From positions 1 through 64,000 of the IMG/VR virus record IMGVR_UViG_3300047472_000237: a stretch of DNA of 64,000 bases; one strand, given 5' to 3'. Origin of the DNA: a virus. Both the position numbers and the translations under genes were made by a program. The notes under the pieces were generated by a model. The model did no database searches and was not told the DNA's origin. It saw nothing but the letters and a program-made list of their open reading frames with translations. This document shows, in pieces, positions 49,372 through 58,108 of this stretch. The first letter of the stretch is position 1. The number at the start of each line of letters is the position of its first letter.

Positions 49372-49914
49372 GTGCGTCGATTCAAGGCAGCGAAACCTCT
49401 GGCCCGTATCACCGACGAGAGCGTCAAGGCGCGGCTGGAAGAGAATCGGCGGCTCGCTCCCTGTCCGGTTGCGGCCTACGTGCCGGACGGCAGCCCGCTG
49501 AAGGGCGACTGCTGGGAGTGGACTGGATGTGCCCCGGATGGGTACGGCCAGATCAAGGTCGCGGGCGTCGTGCAGCGGGTGCACCGCGTCTCCTTCGCCG
49601 TGTACAAGGGCGAAGTCCCGAGGAAGATCACCGTCGATCACCTCTGCCACAACCCGAAGTGTTTCAATCCAGAGCACCTGGAACTACAGACTGCCGCCAT
49701 CAACTCTGGCTACAGTCGCATGGAGTACCGATATGATTGTTCTCAAGGCACGCAATGCCCACCAGGCCCTGCCGGAGATGATGCACCAGGTCCAGAGCAA
49801 CGACAAAGCGGTGACGCGGTCGAGCCGGAACGGGCCTGTGATCCAGTTTGTGGAGCCGTTCACGATCCAGTACGCGAAGCCGACGGAGCGGGTGGTGTTC
49901 TGGCCGGAACGTGA
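49372..49914 (+). CDS. HNH endonuclease
   Basis: 180 residues from GTG. Residues about 45-110 hold the HNH core: CWEWTGCAPDGYGQIKVAG, HRVSFAVYKGEVP, then VDHLCHNPKCFNPEHLEL with the catalytic DH and N-x-x-H and a CxxxxC zinc pair. The last about 60 residues overlap the thymidylate synthase homolog in another frame and look like read-on sequence, so the enzyme proper ends near residue 120. Such genes are often mobile. Confidence 0.75.
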   Translation: MRRFKAAKPLARITDESVKARLEENRRLAPCPVAAYVPDGSPLKGDCWEWTGCAPDGYGQIKVAGVVQRVHRVSFAVYKGEVPRKITVDHLCHNPKCFNPEHLELQTAAINSGYSRMEYRYDCSQGTQCPPGPAGDDAPGPEQRQSGDAVEPERACDPVCGAVHDPVREADGAGGVLAGT

Positions 49915-50809
49915 CGCCAACCCGTTCTTCCACCTGTTCGAGTCGCTCTGGATGCTCGCCGGCCGCAACGACGTGGCCTATCCCGCCCGCTACTCCAGCA
50001 ACATCGGTCAGTTCAGCGACGACGGCCAGACGTTCCACGGCGCGTACGGTCACCGCTGGCGTCGACACTTCCAGCTGACCGACGAGATGACCGGCCGCTC
50101 GCAGCCCATCGACCAGCTGAGCACCATCGCCGCCGCGCTCAAGGCCAACCCGGAGGACCGCCGCCAGGTGCTGTCGATGTGGGACGCCACGGTCGACTTG
50201 GGCCGACAGGGCAAGGATCTCCCCTGCAATCTCCAGATCGTCTTCCAGCGTGACCACAACGGCCGCTTGAACATGACGGTGTACAACCGCTCGAACGACA
50301 TCCTGTGGGGTGCTCTCGGCGCGAACTGCGTCCACATGAGCTACCTCCAGGAGTACATGGCGGCGGCCATCGGCTGCGAGGTCGGACAGTATTGGCAGAT
50401 CTCCGCCAACATGCACGCCTACACGGAGCTCACCCCGCTCCTGAAGAAGTGCCTGCCGCTCGACGACCACTGTTGGCCCTCGTCCGGCTACAAGCACACT
50501 GACCCGTACGAAGGGGCCATCGAGCCGTTCCCACTGGTCAACACGCCCCTGGCCCAGTGGGAGGGCGAGCTCCGCATGTTCATCGATGAGCCGACCGCCA
50601 TCGGCTTCCGTGACCCGTTCTTCCGCCGGGTGGCGTCGCCGCTCGCAGCGGCCTACGTCAAGTTCAGTGACCGCAGCGACCCGCACCGCTTCGAGCACGC
50701 CTTCAATGCCCTGAACAGCGCGGCCAACTGCGACTGGCGGCTCGCCGCCTTCGAGTGGCTGACCCGCCGCGAAGCCGCTGCGAAGTTGAAATCAACCACG
50801 GCTCAGTGA
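49733..50809 (+). CDS. Thymidylate synthase homolog, probable dUMP hydroxymethylase
   Basis: 358 residues. The TS fold is recognisable from FHLFESLWMLAGRND, YGHRWR, DRRQVLSMWD, LPCNLQIVFQR with the nucleophilic Cys (about residue 165), and NRSNDILWGALGANCVHMSYLQEYMA. The residue after the catalytic Cys is Asn where true TS has His (PCH), which, with the hypermodification cassette next door, favours a dUMP 5-hydroxymethylase; the Asn of GANC suggests uracil rather than cytosine. It would supply 5-hydroxymethyl-dUMP. An ordinary TS cannot be excluded. Confidence 0.75.
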   Translation: MIVLKARNAHQALPEMMHQVQSNDKAVTRSSRNGPVIQFVEPFTIQYAKPTERVVFWPERDANPFFHLFESLWMLAGRNDVAYPARYSSNIGQFSDDGQTFHGAYGHRWRRHFQLTDEMTGRSQPIDQLSTIAAALKANPEDRRQVLSMWDATVDLGRQGKDLPCNLQIVFQRDHNGRLNMTVYNRSNDILWGALGANCVHMSYLQEYMAAAIGCEVGQYWQISANMHAYTELTPLLKKCLPLDDHCWPSSGYKHTDPYEGAIEPFPLVNTPLAQWEGELRMFIDEPTAIGFRDPFFRRVASPLAAAYVKFSDRSDPHRFEHAFNALNSAANCDWRLAAFEWLTRREAAAKLKSTTAQ

Positions 50810-50816
50810 GCCTGTC

Positions 50817-50891
50817 TGACGCGATGGTCCAGATGGTAGGGCCGTGGGCTCATAACCCGCTGCATCGAAGGTTCGACTCCTTCCGCGTCAG
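50817..50891 (+). tRNA. tRNA-Met (anticodon CAT)
   Basis: Acceptor TGACGCG/CGCGTCA, D arm GTCC/GGGC, anticodon stem GTGGG/CCCGC with loop CTCATAA (U33 present, anticodon CAT) and T arm GAAGG TTCGACT CCTTC all pair. No CCA is encoded. CAT can mean elongator Met, initiator Met or Ile (if lysidine-modified); the weak acceptor first pair T-A argues against a standard initiator. Confidence 0.9.
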
Positions 50892-50894
50892 CTT

Positions 50895-51308
50895 ATGTCG
50901 AAAATCTACCTCATCTGCCCCGTCCGCAACGTGTCGAAGGACCAACTCGATGCGATGACGCTCTACGTCGCCAGCCTCGAACGGGATGGCCACACGGTCC
51001 ACTTCCCGAACCGGGACGTCGACCAGAGCAACGACGACGGCGGCGTTCGCATCTGCGACGAGCACCGCGCGGCGATGCATGAGTGCGATGAGGTGCACAC
51101 CTTCTGGGATCCGCTTTCGTACGGCTCCCACTTCGACCTGGGCATGGCGTTCATGCTCAGCTACGCCCGTGAGCAGATGGGCGGGGCACCGATCCGCTTC
51201 GTGGTGGCGAACCACACCGAGCGAGTGCCCGTGAAGTCCTTCCAGAATGTTCTCGTTCGCCTGTGTGAAAGTGAAGACGACTATGACATCGACTACCCCA
51301 ATCATTGA
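50895..51308 (+). CDS. Nucleoside 2-deoxyribosyltransferase-like protein
   Basis: 137 residues. IYLICPVRN at the N terminus, a middle acidic helix (RAAMHECDEVHTFWDPLSYGSHFDLGMAFML) and the single-domain size fit the nucleoside deoxyribosyltransferase/DUF1937-type fold. These enzymes make or break N-glycosidic bonds of deoxynucleotides. In this context it may remove unwanted dTMP or modified nucleotides. It starts 3 nt after the tRNA. Confidence 0.65.
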   Translation: MSKIYLICPVRNVSKDQLDAMTLYVASLERDGHTVHFPNRDVDQSNDDGGVRICDEHRAAMHECDEVHTFWDPLSYGSHFDLGMAFMLSYAREQMGGAPIRFVVANHTERVPVKSFQNVLVRLCESEDDYDIDYPNH

Positions 51309-51891
51309 TCTCGACAAGGACAGCGGCAACGAGTTCCTCGAGCGGCTCGAGGGCATTGCCCAGAAGGACGTGGCCGGCCTGAAGAAGGCTGCGGAGTCCT
51401 ACGGCCCAAGCTGGAAGCAGCGGGGCGGCGTCGGCGCGTTCATGATGCTCGCCCGCAAGTGGGATCGGATGGAGCAGCGGCTCAAGAAGCTCGGCGGACG
51501 GGTGTACGACATCTTCCACGGCATCGCCACCGACGACCGGGGCGAGGGCCTGATCGATGACGTCCGCGACCTCCGCCGCTACTTGCTCCTCGTCGAGGGC
51601 GAGATGGAGGCTCGCGGCTTCCAGGGCAAGGCCCAGCGCGACAACGCCGAAGCCTCGAAGGAGCTCAAGCAGTACCCGTTCACGACCCAGCTGATCCGCG
51701 TCGCCGGCACGTTCCAGATGGTCGTCAACACGGGGCGGCCCGGCCGCAACCTCGCCCTGGGCGTGACCACAGACCAGAACCAGGAGCCGGCGTACAACTT
51801 CCGCGTCCTCTTCGAGGTTCGAGACGACATGCGGCAGGAAGCCATCGACCAGCTGCGACTGATGGCGGACCATCTCGAGAAGGGGCACTGA
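51283..51891 (+). CDS. Hypothetical protein
   Basis: 202 residues. ATG 51283 overlaps the previous gene by 26 nt. A helical domain with GVGAFMMLARKWDRMEQRLKK and GEGLIDDVRDLRRYLLLVEGEM (about 40-105) is shared by many phage proteins of unknown role found near nucleotide-metabolism genes; the C-terminal half is alpha/beta. No function is claimed. Confidence 0.65.
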   Translation: MTSTTPIIDLDKDSGNEFLERLEGIAQKDVAGLKKAAESYGPSWKQRGGVGAFMMLARKWDRMEQRLKKLGGRVYDIFHGIATDDRGEGLIDDVRDLRRYLLLVEGEMEARGFQGKAQRDNAEASKELKQYPFTTQLIRVAGTFQMVVNTGRPGRNLALGVTTDQNQEPAYNFRVLFEVRDDMRQEAIDQLRLMADHLEKGH

Positions 51892-51894
51892 GCC

Positions 51895-52515
51895 ATGGCC
51901 AGCAAACCCGGCCGCAAGATGATCAATTGGGACAAGGACGACTTCAGTCGCTTCCTCAAGATGGTCGCGTTCGTCGTGTACCACTACGACGGGGAGCACT
52001 CCGTCAGTCGCCACTTCCGCCGGTTCTGCTGGATCCTGCCACAGCTGTCTCAGCGAGTGCTCGGCCGCGTAGTCACCTACGATGACGTGGTCGAGCACTT
52101 TCGTACGACGCAAACCCGAGAGGTCTCGGAGAACGCCATCTTCCAGCGAGGGGACAAGACTCAGCGGTATCAGGAGTTCAACTCGATGCAGCACCTGGTC
52201 GTCGGTGCCTACCACGACCTGAAGGGACTGTCGCTCGAGGACGGACCCGAGATCGACACGGTTCGAGACTTCACCAACGACCAGCTTGCCTGGGCCGTCA
52301 AGCGGTACGGCAACGGCTGCTATTGGTGCAAGGCCCCGTTCAGCGACATGGTTGGAAAGGTCGCGGATCATTACGTTCCCCACTCCAAGGGTGGCAGGAC
52401 GACGAAGGAAAACTGCCGTCCGTCGTGCCCGACCTGCAACGCGTCGAAGAGCGACATGATGCCAGACGAGTTCGTAGCCAAGCGGATGGCTCTCGCGGCG
52501 CGGTGCCGGAAATGA
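51895..52515 (+). CDS. HNH endonuclease (McrA-like zinc type)
   Basis: 206 residues. The C-terminal 70 hold CYWCKAPF, VADHYVPHSKGG (catalytic DH) and ENCRPSCPTCNASKSDMMP, the CxxC...CxxC HNH of the McrA/5-methylcytosine-endonuclease type. The N-terminal 120 residues are a helical domain I do not recognise. It lies between nucleotide-pathway genes and the DNA polymerase. Confidence 0.8.
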   Translation: MASKPGRKMINWDKDDFSRFLKMVAFVVYHYDGEHSVSRHFRRFCWILPQLSQRVLGRVVTYDDVVEHFRTTQTREVSENAIFQRGDKTQRYQEFNSMQHLVVGAYHDLKGLSLEDGPEIDTVRDFTNDQLAWAVKRYGNGCYWCKAPFSDMVGKVADHYVPHSKGGRTTKENCRPSCPTCNASKSDMMPDEFVAKRMALAARCRK

Positions 52516-52520
52516 ATTCG

Positions 52521-52549
52521 TTGCCTGAGCGTTGAGCTTCAGGTACAAG
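52521..52549 (+). promoter_or_regulatory. Promoter of the leaderless class
   Basis: TTGCCT (52521-52526), 17-nt spacer, TACAAG (52544-52549), 9 nt to ATG 52559. Confidence 0.55.
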
Positions 52550-52558
52550 GGTCGTCGA

Positions 52559-54481
52559 ATGTCGTTCAACAACATGCAACTCCCGCTGTGGAAACCGCAG
52601 CACGCCTGGCGTCCGACGCCTGTGAGCCAGATGCCCTCGTGGGCCGATGCCAAGCGCATCGCCATCGACATCGAGACGTACGACCCACAGCTGCGTGACC
52701 TGGGCCCAGGAGTTCGACGCGGCGGGTACATCGTCGGCATCAGCTTCAAGATCGAGGACGGCCCAGGGCACTACCTGCCAGTGCGGCACTTCGAAGACAA
52801 CCTGCCCTCCGACCAGGTGTACGGCTACCTGCGCGAACAGGCGAAGCACTTCAAGGGCGACCTCGTCGGCGCGAACATCACCTATGACCTCGACTACTTG
52901 TTCGAGCAGAAGGTGCTGTTCCCGCAGGTGCGTCGGTTCCGCGACGTTCAGGTCGCTGACCCACTGATCAACGAGCTCCACATGAGCTACTCGTTGGAGA
53001 ACATCGCGACCCGCTACGGCCTTCCAGGCAAGGACGAGCGGATGCTGAAGGAGGGTGCAGCCGCCTACGGCGTGGACCCCAAGAAGGGCCTCTACAAGCT
53101 CCCCGGCCGCTACGTGGGCGACTACGCCATCCAGGACGTGGCGCTCCCTCTGATGGTGCTCCGCCGCCAGGAGCGGCTCATCGAGGAGCACGGCCTCGAA
53201 CAGATCTACGACCTCGAGACCAGGCTGACCCCCGTCCTCCTGAAGATGCGCCGGCGCGGCGTCGCCATCGACCTCGGCCACCTTCAGAAGGTCGAGGACT
53301 GGTCGATCCAAGAGCAGACCGCCGCCCTCGAGAAGGTTCGCGAGCTCACGGGCGTACGCCTCGCCCTCGAGGACGTGAACAAGCCGCAGGCCCTCGTGCC
53401 GGCGCTGAAGCAGATCGGGTGCGACATCCCGAAGACGAGCCAGGGCAAGCCGTCCGTCCAGAAGGACTGGCTGAGGGGCCTGAAGCACCCAATCGCCGAC
53501 GCCCTGAACCGCGCTCGGAAGATGGACAAGCTGCGTGGCACCTTCTGTCGCAGCATCCGTGCTCACCTGGTCAACGGCCGGATCCACGCCACGTTCAACC
53601 AGATGCGTCGCTCGAGCGACAGCGACCTCGACGATGACACGGGTGCCCGCTACGGCCGCCTGTCGTGCACCGACCCGAACCTCCAGCAGCAGCCGGCTCG
53701 TGACCCTGAGATCGGCAAGTTCTGGAGGAAGATCTATATCCCAGACGACGGCATGCTGTGGGCCGCGATGGACTATTCGCAGCAGGAGCCGCGAATCACG
53801 TACCACTACGCCTTCGCCTCGAAGTGTGCCGGCGCTGAGGTCATCGTCAAGCGGTTCAACGACGACCTGTCCGCTGACTCCCACACCGAAATGGCTCGTA
53901 TCTGCTGGTCGGCCGCTGAGATCGAGGCCAACTTCAAGCAGCTGCGTGGCTACGCCAAGGAGATCTTCCTCGGCGTGACGTACGGCATGGGCGGGGCGAA
54001 GCTGTGCAAGAAACTCGGCAAGCCGACCATCTGGAAGTTCAGCGACCGTCTCAAGAAACAGATCGAAGTTGCCGGCCCCGAAGGTCAGGCCATCCTGGAC
54101 ACCGTGGACAAGCGGATGCCCTTCCTCCGCGAACTGGCACGCAAGTGCGAGAACCGAGCGAAGAGCACCGGGAAGATCAAGACCCTCCTGGGCCGGCTCT
54201 GCCACTTCCCGCTCAAGGACGACGGTCAGGTCGACTGGGCACACAAGGCCCTGAACCGCCTGGTCCAAGGCAGCGCGGCCGACCAGACGAAGCTCGCCGT
54301 CGTGACCTGCGACGACCTGGGCCTCGACCTCCAACTCCAGGTGCATGACGAAATCGACACTTCCGTGAACAGCCCAGAGCATGCCGAACAGATCGCAAAT
54401 GTGATGCGAACGTGTGTCCAGCTGGCTGTGCCCAGCAAGGTCGACGTCGAGATCGGCAAGTCCTGGGGCGATTCGATGTGA
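52559..54481 (+). CDS. DNA polymerase, family A, with 3'-5' exonuclease
   Basis: 640 residues. Exonuclease motif I is AIDIETYDP (about 38) and exo II GANITYDLDYLF (about 103). Polymerase motif A is AAMDYSQQEPR (about 403), motif B RGYAKEIFLGVTYGMG (about 465) and motif C LQVHDEID (about 600). No 5'-3' exonuclease domain is present. At the position equivalent to E. coli Phe762 the residue is Leu (K-x-x-x-L-G), a variant known among phage PolA and linked to fidelity and lifestyle. It replicates the phage genome and must accept 5-hmdUTP if the modification model holds. Confidence 0.92.
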   Translation: MSFNNMQLPLWKPQHAWRPTPVSQMPSWADAKRIAIDIETYDPQLRDLGPGVRRGGYIVGISFKIEDGPGHYLPVRHFEDNLPSDQVYGYLREQAKHFKGDLVGANITYDLDYLFEQKVLFPQVRRFRDVQVADPLINELHMSYSLENIATRYGLPGKDERMLKEGAAAYGVDPKKGLYKLPGRYVGDYAIQDVALPLMVLRRQERLIEEHGLEQIYDLETRLTPVLLKMRRRGVAIDLGHLQKVEDWSIQEQTAALEKVRELTGVRLALEDVNKPQALVPALKQIGCDIPKTSQGKPSVQKDWLRGLKHPIADALNRARKMDKLRGTFCRSIRAHLVNGRIHATFNQMRRSSDSDLDDDTGARYGRLSCTDPNLQQQPARDPEIGKFWRKIYIPDDGMLWAAMDYSQQEPRITYHYAFASKCAGAEVIVKRFNDDLSADSHTEMARICWSAAEIEANFKQLRGYAKEIFLGVTYGMGGAKLCKKLGKPTIWKFSDRLKKQIEVAGPEGQAILDTVDKRMPFLRELARKCENRAKSTGKIKTLLGRLCHFPLKDDGQVDWAHKALNRLVQGSAADQTKLAVVTCDDLGLDLQLQVHDEIDTSVNSPEHAEQIANVMRTCVQLAVPSKVDVEIGKSWGDSM

Positions 54482-54488
54482 GGACAAT

Positions 54489-54743
54489 ATGCTGACGACA
54501 CTGCTGTACATCTTCCTCGGCTGCTTCATCGCCTCCGCCGCGATCGACGTGATCAAGCTGGCGTGCACCTGGGTGCTCTTCCTCGCCTGCCTCGTCCTGT
54601 ACGACTGCACGTTCCTCTTCGCCACCTACGACGCCTGGACCGGCTGGTTCTGGGACAGCAAGAAGGGGCGGCTCTACGTGTTCCCCATCCCGATGTTCGG
54701 CTTCTACTTCGACTTCAAAGAGGATCCCACTTATGTCATGTGA
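54489..54743 (+). CDS. Small membrane protein
   Basis: 84 residues. Two hydrophobic segments (about 4-22 and 25-45) and an aromatic C-terminal half (WTGWFWDSKKGRLYVFPIPMFGFYF). AGGAC lies 4-8 nt before the ATG. It overlaps the dCMP deaminase gene. Unrecognised; a membrane-associated role only. Confidence 0.55.
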   Translation: MLTTLLYIFLGCFIASAAIDVIKLACTWVLFLACLVLYDCTFLFATYDAWTGWFWDSKKGRLYVFPIPMFGFYFDFKEDPTYVM

Positions 54744-55290
54744 CAACACCGACGGCCCTTGCTCGTGCGGAGCCTGGCACAAACCTGGCGACGGCACGTT
54801 GGGGTACATCCAGCCCGCATTCAATACGTGGGACATCCGCTTCCTCGAGCTCTCCGACCACATTGCTCTCTGGAGCAAGGATCCGTCCACCAAGTGCGGC
54901 GCGGTCATCGTGCGGCCCGACCGCAGCGTGGTCAGCGTCGGCTACAACGGCTTCCCCCGTGGCATGAGCGACGCCCCGGAGCTCTACGCCGACCGTGAGG
55001 TCAAGTACGACCGCGTCATCCACGCCGAAGTCAACGCGATGATGTCGGCCCACCAGAGTGTCAAGGGGTGCACGCTCTACACCAACGCCCCCTGCTGCTC
55101 ACGCTGTGCCGTCCACATGATCCAGGCCGGCATCACCAAGTTTGTCTTCTGGTCGCCGCTCCCCGGCCAACGCGAGCGTTGGGGCACCGACAAGTCGATC
55201 GGCTACATGCGAGAAGCCGGCGCGATCGTCATCGAAGTTTCACGCGGGCCGGCTGTATTGCCTGTTGCTCAAGAAACTCAACCAGGGTAA
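54733..55290 (+). CDS. dCMP deaminase
   Basis: 185 residues. Zinc motifs are HAEVNAMM (about 97, with catalytic Glu) and PCCSRCA (about 117). Family members convert dCMP to dUMP. Upstream, a Cys-rich N terminus (CDNTDGPCSCGAWH) may add a small zinc site. In this phage it would feed the thymidylate synthase/hydroxymethylase homolog. Confidence 0.88.
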   Translation: MSCDNTDGPCSCGAWHKPGDGTLGYIQPAFNTWDIRFLELSDHIALWSKDPSTKCGAVIVRPDRSVVSVGYNGFPRGMSDAPELYADREVKYDRVIHAEVNAMMSAHQSVKGCTLYTNAPCCSRCAVHMIQAGITKFVFWSPLPGQRERWGTDKSIGYMREAGAIVIEVSRGPAVLPVAQETQPG

Positions 55291-55293
55291 ACT
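55265..55293 (+). promoter_or_regulatory. Promoter of the leaderless class
   Basis: TTGCTC (55265-55270), 17-nt spacer, TAAACT (55288-55293), 12 nt to ATG 55306. It lies within the end of the deaminase gene. Confidence 0.65.
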
Positions 55294-55305
55294 TCAACCC
55301 GCTGT

Positions 55306-55707
55306 ATGGCTGAAGCTGCACTCAACACCCGTATCTTGAAGGCTCTGAAGCACCTCAATGCGTTCCGCGTTGAGAACGCTTGCCTGCCGGGGACGCCTGA
55401 CATCAACTTCACCCACGGGTGGATTGAAGCCAAGTATCTTCCGCGTTGGCCCTCCAAGGGCGGCGTTGTTGCGTGTCGTCACTTTCGCCCTGAGCAGAAG
55501 GCGTGGCACCTGAAGCACGCCCTGGCCGGCGGCGTGAGCTACGTCGTCATCCAGATCGACCGCACGGTCCTCGCCCTCGACGGCAAGGTGGCCGTCATGA
55601 AACTCGGGTCAACGACCGAGTCTGAGCTACGTGCCCTCGCCCTGGGCGTGTGGGAGAACAAACTTGACCCTGTGACCTTCGTGAAGGTCATGACGGAGCG
55701 CCGGTAA
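55306..55707 (+). CDS. VRR-NUC-like nuclease
   Basis: 133 residues. GTPDINFTHGWIEAKY (about 28-43) gives the PD...ExK metal-binding core of stand-alone phage VRR-NUC nucleases, with a helix starting at RHFRPEQKAWHLKH and the strand YVVIQI. These are structure-specific nucleases that accompany replication genes. The primase-helicase starts immediately after its stop. Confidence 0.75.
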   Translation: MAEAALNTRILKALKHLNAFRVENACLPGTPDINFTHGWIEAKYLPRWPSKGGVVACRHFRPEQKAWHLKHALAGGVSYVVIQIDRTVLALDGKVAVMKLGSTTESELRALALGVWENKLDPVTFVKVMTERR

Positions 55708-58101
55708 ATGTCGTCTGTTGCACCCAATTACGAAGCATCGATCGAGTTCCTGCGGCGGTTCCACCCGAACCGCAACTGGGTGCTGACGTCGATCTCCCTC
55801 GACAAGCGAAACATCTCGACGAAGACCTTCAACGAGGCCACGGCCGGCAAGTGCTTGGAATGGCTGAAGCTCGCTGGCTTCGAACGCAACATCTACTTCT
55901 CCGTTGGCGAAGTCGACAAGATCGTCGAGAAGAAGGCTGACCGCGAGGACATCAGCCGCGTTTGGTACCTCCACGTCGACATCGACCCCCGCGCGGGCGA
56001 GGACATCGAGTCAGAGCAGAAGCGGGCGTTGGCCCTCCTCCAGAACCCGCCCGGCCTCCAGGCCCCGACAGTCATCACGTTCTCCGGCGGCGGCTACCAA
56101 GCCTTCTGGGCACTCCGTGAGCCGTTCGAAACGAAGAACACCCTGGAGCTCGCCGAAGAGGCGAAGCTGTACAACCTCCAGATCGAAATCGCCTTGGGCG
56201 CGGACAACGTCCACAACATCGACCGCATCATGCGGTTGCCGGGCACGCTGAACCGCCCCGACGCCCTCAAGGTCAAGAAGGGCCGCAAGCCGGCGCTGGC
56301 CCAGGTGGTCGAGTGGCACGAGGACCGAACGTACACGCTCGCTCAGTTCACGAAGGCCCCGCTGGTGCAGACCGGCGAAGCCGGCTTCATCGGAACGGCT
56401 GGCGGCACCAGCAAGCCGAAGGTCAAGGTCAGCGGCAACGTGCGTCGTATCGAGTCCGTGGACGAGCTCCCCGAGCAGGTCAGCGGGCGTGCCAAGGTCA
56501 TCATCTGCCAGGGCGTCGACCCCGACGAGCCGACCAAGTTCGCCGGCCGCAGCGAGTGGTTGTTCTATGTCTGCTGCGAGCTCGTTCGTGGCGGCTGTGA
56601 CGACGACACGATCTACTCGATCATCACCGATCCGAAGTTCGAGATCTCGAAGTCTGTGCTCGACAAGGGCAGCATGACCGAGAAGTATGCCCTCCGCCAG
56701 ATCGAACGGGCACGCGAGGACGCCCACGACCCTGACCTCCGCGCGATGAACGAGCAGTTTGCCGTCATCAGCAACTGGTCGGGCAAGTGCCGCGTCGTCG
56801 AAGAGCAGTTCGACGAGTCCATGGGTCGGTTCCGTCTGACCAAGCAGACGTTCGAGGACTTCCGCAACCGCCTGATGCACCGCAAGAAGACGGTGGGCCA
56901 GAACGTACGCGGCGAGGACATCACGCGCGGGATGGGCGAGTGGTGGCTACAGGAGTCTGGCCGCCGGCAGTTCGACAAGATCGTGTTCGCCCCCGGCAAG
57001 GATGTTCCCGGCAGCTACAACCTGTGGCGCGGCTTTGCGTGCGACGCCCGCCCCGGCGACTGCTCGCTGTTCCTGACCCACCTTCGCGAGAACATCTGCC
57101 AAGGCAATGAGGTCCACTACGACTACCTCATCAAGTGGATGGCTCGAGCCGTTCAGATGCCCGACAGCCCAGGGTACTCCAGCGTGGTGTTCCGTGGCGG
57201 CCAGGGCACTGGCAAGTCGTTCGTCGCCAAGACGCTCGGCTCGCTGTTCGGTCGCCACTTCATGCAGGTCACCGACCCGAAGCACCTGGTCGGCTCGTTC
57301 AACAGCCACTTGCGTGACTGCGTGTTCCTGTTCGGTGACGAGGCGTTCTACGCCGGCGACAAGAAGCACGAGTCAGTGCTCAAGATGCTGATCACGGAAG
57401 AGATGATCACGATCGAAGCCAAGGGCGTCGACGCGGAAGTGTCCGGCAACTGCATCCACCTGATGATGGCGTCGAACGACGCCTGGGTGGTGCCCGCCGG
57501 TATGGACGACCGCCGCTTCTTCGTGCTCGACGTCGGCATCAAGTCGAAGAACGACGCCTCATACTTCCAGGCGATCAACGACCAGCTGCGGGCCGGGGGC
57601 CGCGAGGCGCTCCTCCACCACCTGCTCACGCTCGACCTCAAGGGGTACGAAGTCCGCAACGTGCCGAAGACGGCCGCCCTCCAGCAGCAGAAGATGTTCA
57701 GCATGGGCAGCCAGGACGGCTGGTGGTTCGAGAAGCTACGCGACGGCCGGCTCCTCGCCGAGCACGGCGACTGGCGTCTCGAGGTTGTGGTCAACGACCT
57801 GCACCAGGACTTCCTCGACTACTGCCGCCAGTTCAACGTGGCACGGCGCGGCACTGCCTTCTCGCTCCGCCAGACGATCGAGGGTTTCCTGCCGAAGGGC
57901 CTCCTGGGCAAGTATCAGACGAACTCGCCCGTCGAGACCACCACGCCGTCGGGCGAGAAGAAGATGATCCCCCGCCCGTACTGGTATCGCATTCCGTCGC
58001 TGGAAGTCTGTCGCAAGCACTGGGACGAGAACTTCGGCGGCCCCTACGACTGGGAAAGTGTCGAGATGCGGAACGTACCGCAGACCCCGGAAGTCTTCTA
58101 A
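55708..58101 (+). CDS. Primase-helicase (AEP primase plus SF3-like helicase)
   Basis: 797 residues. The N-terminal half is an archaeo-eukaryotic-type primase: YLHVDIDP (DxD, about 95), SGGGYQAFWAL (about 130) and HNIDRIMRLPGTLN (about 170). The C-terminal half is a DUF5906-like ATPase: FRGGQGTGKSFVAK (Walker A, about 495), CVFLFGDEAF (Walker B, about 540) and HLMMASNDAWVVPAGMDDRRFFVLD (sensor and arginine finger). It primes and opens the replication fork. Confidence 0.88.
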   Translation: MSSVAPNYEASIEFLRRFHPNRNWVLTSISLDKRNISTKTFNEATAGKCLEWLKLAGFERNIYFSVGEVDKIVEKKADREDISRVWYLHVDIDPRAGEDIESEQKRALALLQNPPGLQAPTVITFSGGGYQAFWALREPFETKNTLELAEEAKLYNLQIEIALGADNVHNIDRIMRLPGTLNRPDALKVKKGRKPALAQVVEWHEDRTYTLAQFTKAPLVQTGEAGFIGTAGGTSKPKVKVSGNVRRIESVDELPEQVSGRAKVIICQGVDPDEPTKFAGRSEWLFYVCCELVRGGCDDDTIYSIITDPKFEISKSVLDKGSMTEKYALRQIERAREDAHDPDLRAMNEQFAVISNWSGKCRVVEEQFDESMGRFRLTKQTFEDFRNRLMHRKKTVGQNVRGEDITRGMGEWWLQESGRRQFDKIVFAPGKDVPGSYNLWRGFACDARPGDCSLFLTHLRENICQGNEVHYDYLIKWMARAVQMPDSPGYSSVVFRGGQGTGKSFVAKTLGSLFGRHFMQVTDPKHLVGSFNSHLRDCVFLFGDEAFYAGDKKHESVLKMLITEEMITIEAKGVDAEVSGNCIHLMMASNDAWVVPAGMDDRRFFVLDVGIKSKNDASYFQAINDQLRAGGREALLHHLLTLDLKGYEVRNVPKTAALQQQKMFSMGSQDGWWFEKLRDGRLLAEHGDWRLEVVVNDLHQDFLDYCRQFNVARRGTAFSLRQTIEGFLPKGLLGKYQTNSPVETTTPSGEKKMIPRPYWYRIPSLEVCRKHWDENFGGPYDWESVEMRNVPQTPEVF

Positions 58102-58108
58102 GGACAAC

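Noticed and set aside
49733-50809. dCMP hydroxymethylase
   Set aside because: The Asn in the base-recognition segment points to uracil, and the neighbouring genes belong to the 5-hmdU rather than hydroxymethylcytosine route.
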